In this document: one piece after another, positions 1 through 5,545 of the stretch
Layout: every line of letters starts with the position of its first letter
How positions within the stretch are numbered: the stretch's first letter is position 1
Assembly: GCA_025464125.1 (NCBI GenBank)
Contig: JAODLU010000090.1
Coordinates: forward strand, 1 to 7,156
Source: Microbacteriaceae bacterium
GTDB taxonomy: Bacteria > Actinomycetota > Actinomycetes > Actinomycetales > Microbacteriaceae
Reading direction: 5' to 3'
DNA length: 7,156 bases
Notes under the pieces: generated by a model
Seen by the model: the letters and a program-made list of their open reading frames with translations, nothing else
Databases searched by the model: none
What the model was told of the DNA's origin: nothing
Position numbers and translations under genes: made by a program

Positions 1-720
1 CTCGGCCAGCTCATGCAGACCCTCACGATTGCGAGCCAGAACTCGGTAGGACCGCGCGATATCGGGGTTGCGACATCGTCATCCACGTTCTTCCGCCAGG
101 TCGGTGGAACGCTCGGTGTCGCAGTGATCTTCTCCGTCGTCTTCAGTGTGGTCGGCGGATTCATCAAGTCGTCGTTCTCCGACAAGAGCGTGCTTCGCTC
201 AGCGATCAACGCGGCGCTGACCCCGTCGATCGCGAACGCCCCGCAGAACAAGGGCATCATGTCAAAGATCTACGACGCCATCGTCGGGCCGATCAAGCAG
301 GGGTTGCCATCGAGCGTCGACCTGTCGGATGCCACGGCTCGCCGCCAGGTGGTCGACAGTGTCATGGCCAAGCTGCCGGCTGGTGGCACCGGGGGCAGTT
401 CTGCGTCAACCTCGCTGGACGCCAACACCTCGTTCCTCACCGGCGCCAATCACGCCCTGGCTGCCCCGTTCCTCAACGGGTTCTCCGAGGCCATGGTGCG
501 CGGGTTCTGGGTGAGCCTCGGCGTCGTCGCCCTGGCCTTCGTGCTCAGCTTCTTCCTGAAGGCGACACCGTTGCGCCAGAAGTCGGCCATGCAGGAGGTG
601 GCGGATGCCGATGCGGCAATCCTCGCCACCAAAGCAGCCGAGATGATGGGCGCACCGCTCGAGCCGGTGTCGGCTACCGGGTCGAACCCTGTCGTCGAGG
701 CTGATCCGCCGAAGAAGTAG
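1..720 (+). CDS. DHA2-family MFS multidrug exporter, C-terminal part (5' end outside window)
   Basis: The reading frame is open from base 1 and ends at TAG 718-720, giving 239 residues of the C-terminal part. DHA2 (EmrB/QacA) proteins usually have 14 membrane helices and export drugs or metabolites by proton antiport. The family signature is visible near the left end: QNSV, then RDIGVATS, then TFFRQVGGTLG, followed at once by a hydrophobic helix (VAVIFSVVFSVVGGFI). A long hydrophilic loop of about 110 residues separates this from a last helix (FWVSLGVVALAFVLSFFLKA), as is common before the final helix of this family. The tail is a short polar, cytoplasmic-type segment. The ATG at base 13 is internal: the sequence upstream of it (LGQL) is still family-like and nothing resembles a ribosome site. 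The substrate cannot be told. It is not obviously co-transcribed with the next gene, because 244 bp with pseudogene remains intervene. Confidence 0.92.
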   Translation, partial: LGQLMQTLTIASQNSVGPRDIGVATSSSTFFRQVGGTLGVAVIFSVVFSVVGGFIKSSFSDKSVLRSAINAALTPSIANAPQNKGIMSKIYDAIVGPIKQGLPSSVDLSDATARRQVVDSVMAKLPAGGTGGSSASTSLDANTSFLTGANHALAAPFLNGFSEAMVRGFWVSLGVVALAFVLSFFLKATPLRQKSAMQEVADADAAILATKAAEMMGAPLEPVSATGSNPVVEADPPKK

Positions 721-725
721 CGGGC

Positions 726-870
726 CTACATCGCCTTCACCTGCCAGACCGAGAAGTCTTCGACGTAGGCCATGGTCGGCTGCAGTGCATCTTTCTGGCG
801 GAACGTCTTCATGCCGCCCGCACCCAGCAACCGTGAGCACGATGGTGGTAATCCAGAGTGCGATCGTCAG
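726..870 (-). pseudogene. Frameshifted, truncated remnant of a DoxX-family membrane protein
   Basis: Two adjacent - strand frames together read like the start of a DoxX-like protein. Frame one gives TIALWITTIVLTVAG, a typical first membrane helix. Near base 826-831 the match passes to another frame that reads LGAGGMKTFRQKDALQP, then TMAYVEDFSVWQVKAM and a TAG at 726-728. DoxX relatives normally read something like ALWI...FLAAGxMKLxxPxExL...WVEDFS...VKAIGALE, so both halves and their order fit. The junction suggests a small deletion (2 bases net, modulo 3) between GTT-G and CTG-GGT. Only about 48 of roughly 120 residues remain; the rest is cut off where the left exporter gene ends. An AGGA (877-880) sits 6 bases before a CTG (870-868) where an ATG would be expected, so the start codon may be mutated too; an in-frame ATG exists at 888. 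DoxX genes often lie near SRPBCC/AHSA1 genes, which supports the call. Family recognition is from memory of its consensus, not from a search. Confidence 0.62.
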
Positions 871-964
871 ATGAGATCCTCGTTCCATTGGTTACGATGA
901 CGGGCTATTGCGGGCTGAGCCAGATGGGGGTGGACTGGGAGCGGCACCCGAGGAGGACACGCTC

Positions 965-1402
965 ATGACAGCACCGCAGATCTATCGCATATATATCAAA
1001 GCAACCCCCGAAGCCATCTGGGATGCGATCACGCGTCCCGACATCACCGAGAAATACTTTTACGGGTCGCGGGTCGAGACGACAGCTGAGGTCGGCACTC
1101 CCATTCGGTACCACTCTCCGGAAGGAGAACTGTGGGGGGACGAGGTCGTGCTGGAATCGGATGCTGCCCATCGGCTTGTCACCGGGTGGCGCTCGCTCTA
1201 CGACCCGGATCTCGTCGACGAACCGTCCAGTCGTGTCACGTGGCAAATCGAGGAACTCGACGGCTACAGCCTGCTCACCCTCGTGCACGACAAGCTCGAG
1301 GCGTCGCCGAAGACCGCAGCACGCGTGGAGGGCACCGGCTGGATGATGGTGCTCAGCGGCTTGAAGTCCGTGCTCGAAACCGGCACAGGGCTGGACGGCT
1401 GA
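965..1402 (+). CDS. SRPBCC/AHSA1-like (START-superfamily) protein, 145 aa
   Basis: This is a complete small cytoplasmic protein of the SRPBCC fold (AHSA1/Aha1 C-terminal-like group), which forms a helix-grip cavity for hydrophobic ligands. The individual function is unknown. The N-terminus shows the usual first strand and helix (IYRIYIKATPEAIWDAITRPDITEKYF, about residues 6-32). The middle shows alternating strands with G-E-L-W-G-D-E-V (54-61) and RLVTGWRS (70-77). The end shows the long C-terminal helix (GTGWMMVLSGLKSVLETG, 123-140). The start at 965 is chosen because GAGGAGG at 950-956 lies 8 bases upstream. A longer TTG-initiated frame from 908 adds only low-complexity residues and lacks such a site. 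In actinobacteria such genes are often paired with an ArsR regulator and a DoxX gene. Here no intact ArsR is seen, and the DoxX neighbour is broken. It converges with the methyltransferase, with 8 bp between the stop codons. Confidence 0.88.
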   Translation: MTAPQIYRIYIKATPEAIWDAITRPDITEKYFYGSRVETTAEVGTPIRYHSPEGELWGDEVVLESDAAHRLVTGWRSLYDPDLVDEPSSRVTWQIEELDGYSLLTLVHDKLEASPKTAARVEGTGWMMVLSGLKSVLETGTGLDG

Positions 1403-1410
1403 GCGCCAGG

Positions 1411-2277
1411 TCAGGCGAAGGGAACGCCAGCTGAGTCGAGCCGTGCGCGGATGACGCCGACCGCTTCCGGGCTTCGATCAACAAGTACGAACCGCCTGCC
1501 GAGTGCCGCAGCGACGACGCCGGTCGTGCCGGAACCCGCGAAGAAATCGAGCACCCAGTCGCCCTCGCGCGACGATGCCTGCACGATCCTGCGAAGGATG
1601 CCCTCCGGCTTCTGCGTCGGGTAGCCCGTCTTCTCGCGGCCAGTGGGGGAGACGATCGTGTGCCACCAGACATCCGTCGGCAACTTGCCTCGAGCGACCT
1701 TCTCCGGCGTCACAAGCCCCGGCGCCATGTATGGCTCACGGTCTACGGTCTCTGAGTCGAACCAGTACTTTTTCGGGTCTTTCACGTAGACGAGGATCGT
1801 GTCGTGCTTGGTGGGCCAGCGGTTCTTCGACTTTGCTCCGTAGTCGTATGCCCAAATGATCTCGTTGAGAAAGCACTCCCGCCCGAAGAGCGCGTCGAGC
1901 AGCACCTTCGCGTAGTGCGCCTCTCGATAGTCAAGGTGCAGGTAGAGAGTGCCATCGGCCGCGAGCAGGCGCCACGCCTCGACGATGCGGGGCTCCAGAA
2001 ACCCCCAGTAGTCCTCGAATGTGTCGTCGTAGCTCATCAGGTCGCCCTTGATGCGGTCGTAAAGCTGACCCTTGAATCCGGTGATCGCGCCAGTTGCAGA
2101 CCGCACACTGGTCGTGCCCTGCCTGGCCTGGCTGCGCCCGGTGTTGAACGGCGGGTCGAGGTAAATGAGAGTGAATGCCCCGTCTGGCAGCTTCTCGATC
2201 GCGGCCAGGTTGTCGTCCAGGATCACGCGGTTCGGTGAGTCAGGCGTCCACGCTTCTGGATACGCGGGCTCGGGCAT
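1411..2277 (-). CDS. Beta-class N6-adenine/N4-cytosine DNA methyltransferase (site-specific), 288 aa
   Basis: This is predicted to transfer a methyl group from S-adenosylmethionine to an exocyclic amino group of adenine or cytosine in a specific DNA site. Motif order defines the beta class. The catalytic motif IV, DPPFNTG, is at 41-47. A long middle region (about 60-210, with DYWGFLEPRIVEAWRLL and YLHLDYREAHY) includes the likely target-recognition part. Motif X (YPTQKPEGILRRIV, 219-232) and the SAM-binding motif I (DFFAGSGTTG, 244-253) follow, with an acidic D at 267 after strand two. DPPF is more usual in adenine methylases, but that is a tendency only. The start is uncertain: ATG 2277 has a weak GGGA 9 bases upstream, while ATG 2292 adds five residues. 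Longer versions would run into the neighbouring gene and look non-coding. No restriction endonuclease is adjacent, so it appears solitary. It lies downstream of the 99-aa protein in the same direction, with a gap of about 58 bp, and may be the operon's last gene. Confidence 0.9.
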   Translation of the reverse strand: MPEPAYPEAWTPDSPNRVILDDNLAAIEKLPDGAFTLIYLDPPFNTGRSQARQGTTSVRSATGAITGFKGQLYDRIKGDLMSYDDTFEDYWGFLEPRIVEAWRLLAADGTLYLHLDYREAHYAKVLLDALFGRECFLNEIIWAYDYGAKSKNRWPTKHDTILVYVKDPKKYWFDSETVDREPYMAPGLVTPEKVARGKLPTDVWWHTIVSPTGREKTGYPTQKPEGILRRIVQASSREGDWVLDFFAGSGTTGVVAAALGRRFVLVDRSPEAVGVIRARLDSAGVPFA

Positions 2278-2335
2278 GCACCATTGTCCCATCGCGGGCA
2301 AGCGACAAAGCGCGCGCCCAGCCAGCGCTGCAGCT

Positions 2336-2635
2336 CTAGCTGTCCTGCTTTCGCACGCGCGCGAGGTCGATGGTGACCTGGCCCTCGTAGATGCCCTTAT
2401 CGCCGTCGCCGGCAACAGGCGCAGGGGCCGGAAGGATCGTCTGGCGGTCCATTTCGAGGGCGGCTTCATGCCTGCTCGGGGCGAACACTTCGTCGCCGAT
2501 TCCCATCAGCCCGGCGCCGTTACTCGCGCTGGAGGCGTTGCCACGACCGGACAGGTCGATCCAGCGGAACCGCTGGGCGAGGTAGCCGAGGACGGCGATG
2601 CCCACTACAACGCCCCCGAATATCCACCAGTTCAT
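2336..2635 (-). CDS. Small single-pass membrane protein of unknown function, 99 aa
   Basis: I do not recognise a characterised function. One N-terminal membrane helix (WWIFGGVVVGIAVLGYLA, residues 3-20) is followed by a basic turn (QRFRW). A soluble tail then contains GIGDEVFAPSRHEAALEMDRQ (45-65), a proline/alanine run (LPAPAPVAGDGD, 68-79) and a final strand-like piece (YEGQVTIDLARVRK). With positive residues after the helix, the tail is probably cytoplasmic. The motif around the FAPSRHEA segment resembles uncharacterised actinobacterial membrane proteins (possibly DUF6191-like; this is from memory and unsure). Its ATG overlaps the stop of the ATPase gene as ATGA (2632-2635), so translation is very likely coupled to the transporter. 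That context suggests an accessory role at the ABC transporter or simple operon membership. It is unlikely to be a shadow frame, because it has a clear helix, a clean overlap start and biased third positions. Confidence 0.8.
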   Translation of the reverse strand: MNWWIFGGVVVGIAVLGYLAQRFRWIDLSGRGNASSASNGAGLMGIGDEVFAPSRHEAALEMDRQTILPAPAPVAGDGDKGIYEGQVTIDLARVRKQDS

Positions 2636-3420
2636 TGCTTAAGCGTAAGCGAATTTGTCCCCCGAACGGGGAGAATCACTGGACGGCCCTGCTGTTCGAT
2701 GATCTCGACCCGCAACCCGTACACCTCAGAGACACGCTCAGCGGTCAGCACCTCTCGCGCAGGACCCTGGGCAACCAACCTGCCTTCCGAGAGCCGCGCC
2801 ACCCTGTCTGCCCACGCGCCAGCGAGCGACAGGTCGTGCAGCACGACCACCACGGCTGCACCCGCCGTCGCCAGTTCGCGGGCGTTGCGCATCACATCCT
2901 CCTGGTGACGAAGGTCGAGCGATGCGGTCGGCTCATCGAGCAAAACCGTGCGCGCCTGCTGCGCCAACACTCGCGCAAGCGACACTCTGGCCTTCTCGCC
3001 GCCAGACAGTGCCGTGTAGTGACGTGCATCCAGTCCGGTGACATCCGTGGCGGCCATCGCGTCTTCTATCGCGGCCTCATCGCCGTCGGCCTGGGGAGTG
3101 CGCTCCCAGGGGCTTCGCCCCATTTCGACCACCTGCCGCACGAGAAACGAGAAGCTGACCGCGTTCTGCTGTGTGAGCACGCTGCGAAGACGGGCGAGCT
3201 CCAGCTGGTGCAGTTGCCGGATGTCGCGGCCATCGATCGTCACGGTGCCGAGCTCGGGGCGCAGGTCGCCCGCCAGCACGGCGAGCAGGGTGGATTTGCC
3301 CGCTCCGTTTGGTCCGACCAGTGCGAGCACCTCGCCCTCCTGCACATCGAGGCTGACCGATTCGAGCACGCGGGTTCCGCCGAGGCTCGCCGCGACATGT
3401 TTCACGCTGATGGTGGTCAC
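2632..3420 (-). CDS. hmuV: HmuV-type ABC transporter ATP-binding protein (haem/siderophore import class), 262 aa
   Basis: This is the cytoplasmic ATPase that would power the adjacent FecCD-type permease. All catalytic elements are present: Walker A GPNGAGKST (36-44), Q-loop glutamine in LTQQ (about 84), signature LSGGE (138-142), Walker B TVLLDEP (158-164), D-loop SLD (167-169) and switch histidine in LHD (195). The segment after the Q-loop (AVSFSFLVRQVVEMGRSPW) matches the pattern typical of haem importer ATPases (HmuV/BhuV). Siderophore ATPases (FepC/FhuC) are close relatives, so the substrate is not proven. The start is set at GTG 3420: GGAGG lies 6 bases upstream, and the GTGA overlaps the permease stop by 4 bp. 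A GTG at 3426 gives a longer frame but abuts the same ribosome site. Length is normal for the family (about 255-270). Confidence 0.93.
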   Translation of the reverse strand: MTTISVKHVAASLGGTRVLESVSLDVQEGEVLALVGPNGAGKSTLLAVLAGDLRPELGTVTIDGRDIRQLHQLELARLRSVLTQQNAVSFSFLVRQVVEMGRSPWERTPQADGDEAAIEDAMAATDVTGLDARHYTALSGGEKARVSLARVLAQQARTVLLDEPTASLDLRHQEDVMRNARELATAGAAVVVVLHDLSLAGAWADRVARLSEGRLVAQGPAREVLTAERVSEVYGLRVEIIEQQGRPVILPVRGTNSLTLKQ

Positions 3421-4463
3421 GCCCACCCTCCGCTCTGCCTGCGGGCGCGAAAGAGCAGCCAGAAGAAGAACGGGCCACCGATGAGGGAGGTGAGCATGCC
3501 GATCGGGAGGTCGGCCCCTGGCACGATGGTGCGCGCGCCGAGATCGGCGAAGATCATGAGCGCCCCGCCGCCGAATGCGCTCGCCAGGATGAGCGGGCGA
3601 TGTGACGGCCCGATCGCCAGCCTGATGATGTGCGGCACCACGAGCCCAACGAACGCGATGATGCCGCAGAACGCGACAGCTGCCCCGGTGAGAAGCGCGA
3701 CGAGCACGATGGAGCCGATGCGCAGTGCCTCGACGTTGACCCCGAGATGGCGGGCAGATCGCTCCCCGAGCGCCAGCAGGTCGTAGCGGCGCCCGAGCAG
3801 GCAGGCGACGATCGTGCCAACGATTGCGACGCCAACGACAATCGCCACCTCGCCCCAGCGTGAGCCGTTGAGCGAGCCCAGCTGCCAGAAGATGAGCTGC
3901 TCACGGCTGGCCGTGTTGCCGACGAACAGCAGTAGTGCGAGCCCCGCGCCGCCGAACGCGTTGACGGCGATGCCCGTCAGCAGCAGGGTCACGACCTCGG
4001 TTCGCCCATTCGCGCGGGAGACGAAGTAGACGATCAGCGTCGCTAGCAGACCGCCAGCAAAAGCAAGCACCGCAGTGCTCCAGCCGCCAAGGAAACTGAG
4101 CCCGAGCACGATGCCGATGGCTGCGCCGAGCGCCGCACCCGATGACACCCCCACCACCCCGGGCTCCGCCAGTGGATTGCCGAAGATGGCCTGCATCACA
4201 GCGCCGGCCACGGCAAGCGCTGCGCCTACCGCGAGTCCCATGACTATGCGCGGAAAGCGCACCACCCAGAGCGTCGACTCGATGATCGGGTCATGCGGTG
4301 CCCAGCTGTTCTGAATGCCCGCCGCGCGCAGGATCGATCCGATGACCTCTGCCGGGGTGACGGGCAGCTGTCCGACGAGGGCAGAGAGAATCACACCAGC
4401 CACGAGCACTACTGCGAGGCCGATGGCAAGAGCTGCGCCTCTCACGGGACCCGGTACAGCCAT
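3417..4463 (-). CDS. hmuU: FecCD/HmuU-family ABC transporter permease, 348 aa
   Basis: This is an integral membrane subunit of a type II (BtuC-like) importer for haem, siderophores or cobalamin-type substrates; it would act as a homodimer with the ATPase encoded downstream. About ten hydrophobic helices can be traced. Family motifs in order are RFPRIVMGLAVGAALAVAG (69-87), GNPLAEPGVVGVSSGAALGA (95-114), the coupling-region pattern RRYDLLALGERSARHLGV (225-242), GIIAFVGLVVPHIIRL (267-282), and DLPIGMLTSLIGGPFFFWLL (318-337). The length is as expected. Two starts are possible. ATG 4463 overlaps the ligase gene by 22 bp, with a GAGGA placed too close. GTG 4445 would give a 4-bp GTGA overlap and begin MRGAALAIGL, but has no clear ribosome site. 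Either way it is coupled to the ligase. No periplasmic or lipoprotein binding-protein gene is present on either side. Confidence 0.93.
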   Translation of the reverse strand: MAVPGPVRGAALAIGLAVVLVAGVILSALVGQLPVTPAEVIGSILRAAGIQNSWAPHDPIIESTLWVVRFPRIVMGLAVGAALAVAGAVMQAIFGNPLAEPGVVGVSSGAALGAAIGIVLGLSFLGGWSTAVLAFAGGLLATLIVYFVSRANGRTEVVTLLLTGIAVNAFGGAGLALLLFVGNTASREQLIFWQLGSLNGSRWGEVAIVVGVAIVGTIVACLLGRRYDLLALGERSARHLGVNVEALRIGSIVLVALLTGAAVAFCGIIAFVGLVVPHIIRLAIGPSHRPLILASAFGGGALMIFADLGARTIVPGADLPIGMLTSLIGGPFFFWLLFRARRQSGGWA

Positions 4464-5491
4464 TCCTCAGTGCCGAACTTCTCGGCGACCAGGGCTTCAG
4501 CCATGGCAAGCTCTTCGGGAGTCACGTCATCTGCGGTTGCACCATAGAGGCCGGTGAACGTGGCCTCCATGCGCTCGATGATCTCCTTGCGGGAGAGCCC
4601 GGTCTGGCTGCGCAGCGGGTCGACACGCTTGTTCGCGCTCTTCGTTCCCTTGTCGCTCATCTTCTCGCGACCGATGCGCAGCACCTCGACCATGCGGTCA
4701 CCGTCCATGTCGTAGCTCATGGTCACGTGGTGCAGCACCGCGCCGTTGCCGAGTCGCTTCTGCGCTGCGCCGCCGATTTTGCCGGTCGGGCTGGTGATGT
4801 CATTGAGTGGCTGGTAGCTGGCGTCGATGCCGAGCGACTTGAGCGCAACGATCACCCACTCGTCGAGGAACGCGTACGAGTCGGCGAAGGTCATGCCGTG
4901 CACCAGGTCGCCCGGCGCGTAGATCGAGTATGTGATGACAGCTCCGGCATCCATGAACATGGCACCGCCACCGCTGATGCGGCGCGTCACCTGGAAGCCG
5001 TACTTCTTGGCATTCTCGAGGTCGACTTCGTTCTTCACCGACTGGAAACTGCCGATAACTACCCCTGGCTCGTTCCACTCCCAGATGCGCAGGGTCGGCT
5101 TGCGGCGCCCCGCCCCAACCTCATCGGCCAGCACCTGGTCGAGCGCCATCTGCACGACTGGCGGGTAGGCGGCGCCGTGGATGAGCTGCCAGTCGTAGTC
5201 CTTCCACGTCGTGGCGCGCGAGAGGGAGCGGCGGATGGCTACCGCGACGGATTCTGGCGTGAAACCGAGAAGGGTGGCATCCGCTGGCAGGGCGGCGTGA
5301 ATGGCGGCAGCGATCGTGGCAGCATCGCTCGTCTCCGGCAGGCCATTCACGGCTGCGTCGATGCTGGCGAGCGCGGAATCCGGCTCGAGAAAGAAATCGC
5401 CGGCGAGCCTGAAATTCTCGATGGTTCCGTTGGTGATGTCGAGGTCGACGACCACGAGCTTGCCGCCGGGAACCTTGTATTCGCCGTGCAT
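4442..5491 (-). CDS. lplA: Lipoate-protein ligase with accessory domain at the N-terminus, 349 aa
   Basis: This is predicted to activate free lipoate with ATP and attach it to lysines of lipoyl domains (2-oxoacid dehydrogenases, glycine cleavage H protein) in the cytoplasm. Residues 3-50 (GEYKVPGGKL, NFRLAGDFFLEP, then a short helix) look like the accessory domain that follows the catalytic domain in E. coli LplA, or is a separate LplB protein in Thermoplasma. Here it comes first. The catalytic LplA/LipB fold starts near residue 100. It carries RRISGGGAMFMDAGAV (170-185), NDI (230-232) and GKIGGAAQK (237-245), with the conserved lysine at 238, so it looks catalytically complete. ATG 5491 is supported by GAGAGG 7 bases upstream and by the accessory motif starting right after it. 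It is the first gene of the iron-boxed operon and overlaps the permease. Octanoyltransferase (LipM-like) activity is an alternative. Confidence 0.87.
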   Translation of the reverse strand: MHGEYKVPGGKLVVVDLDITNGTIENFRLAGDFFLEPDSALASIDAAVNGLPETSDAATIAAAIHAALPADATLLGFTPESVAVAIRRSLSRATTWKDYDWQLIHGAAYPPVVQMALDQVLADEVGAGRRKPTLRIWEWNEPGVVIGSFQSVKNEVDLENAKKYGFQVTRRISGGGAMFMDAGAVITYSIYAPGDLVHGMTFADSYAFLDEWVIVALKSLGIDASYQPLNDITSPTGKIGGAAQKRLGNGAVLHHVTMSYDMDGDRMVEVLRIGREKMSDKGTKSANKRVDPLRSQTGLSRKEIIERMEATFTGLYGATADDVTPEELAMAEALVAEKFGTEEWLYRVP

Positions 5492-5515
5492 TGTGACGCC
5501 TCTCGAGAGCGGTTG

Positions 5516-5529
5516 TTAGGTAAGCCTAA
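5516..5529 (-). promoter_or_regulatory. DtxR/IdeR-like iron-box operator upstream of the ligase-transporter operon
   Basis: On the - strand the site reads TTAGGCTTACCTAA, an inverted repeat TTAGG-4-CCTAA. Compared with the 19-bp DtxR/IdeR consensus (TTAGGTTAGSCTAACCTAA), hand alignment gives about 14 matches; the best-matching 14-bp portion has a single mismatch. It lies 24 bases before the ligase start and contains the TAG stop of the preceding hydrolase (5526-5528). DtxR/IdeR with Fe(II) represses iron-uptake genes, and the downstream haem/siderophore-class transporter fits that role well. The regulator itself is not in this window. Confidence 0.72.
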
Positions 5530-5545
5530 GCCGCTTTCGAAACAA
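5517..5545 (-). promoter_or_regulatory. Candidate sigma-70-type promoter for the ligase-transporter operon
   Basis: On the - strand, TTGTTT (5545-5540) is followed after 17 bases by TACCTA (5522-5517). The -35 element is fair and the -10 element is poor, so this is tentative. If correct, transcription would start near base 5510, giving a leader of about 20 bases with a GAGAGG ribosome site. The iron box would then cover the -10 element, the expected geometry for repression. Confidence 0.33.

Noticed and set aside
988..998. ATATATAT run as a promoter element
   Set aside because: It lies inside the SRPBCC coding sequence, encoding IYIK, downstream of a well-supported start.
1403..1410. Bidirectional terminator between the convergent SRPBCC and methyltransferase genes
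   Set aside because: Only 8 bases separate the stop codons, and no strong stem-loop was found there or just inside either gene.
2293..2342. Hairpin-like GC-rich sequence (including CAGCT-CT-AGCTG) between the 99-aa protein and the methyltransferase, considered as a terminator
   Set aside because: The stems are short and not followed by a T run on the - strand, so an intrinsic terminator cannot be supported.
2278..2469. N-terminal extension of the methyltransferase to 352 residues
   Set aside because: The extra residues are Arg/Ala/Ser-rich without domain character and would overlap the 99-aa membrane protein gene. Starts at 2277 or 2292 fit better.
2636..2655. Repeated CGCTTA/TTAAGC pattern at the end of the ATPase gene
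   Set aside because: It encodes the NSLTLKQ tail of the ATPase and is probably a by-product of codon use; it does not match a known operator.
2165..3786. Long open frames on the + strand (247 and 383 codons) across the transporter genes
   Set aside because: They lie antisense to clearly recognisable ATPase and permease genes, show no domains, and are the usual mirror frames of high-GC coding DNA.
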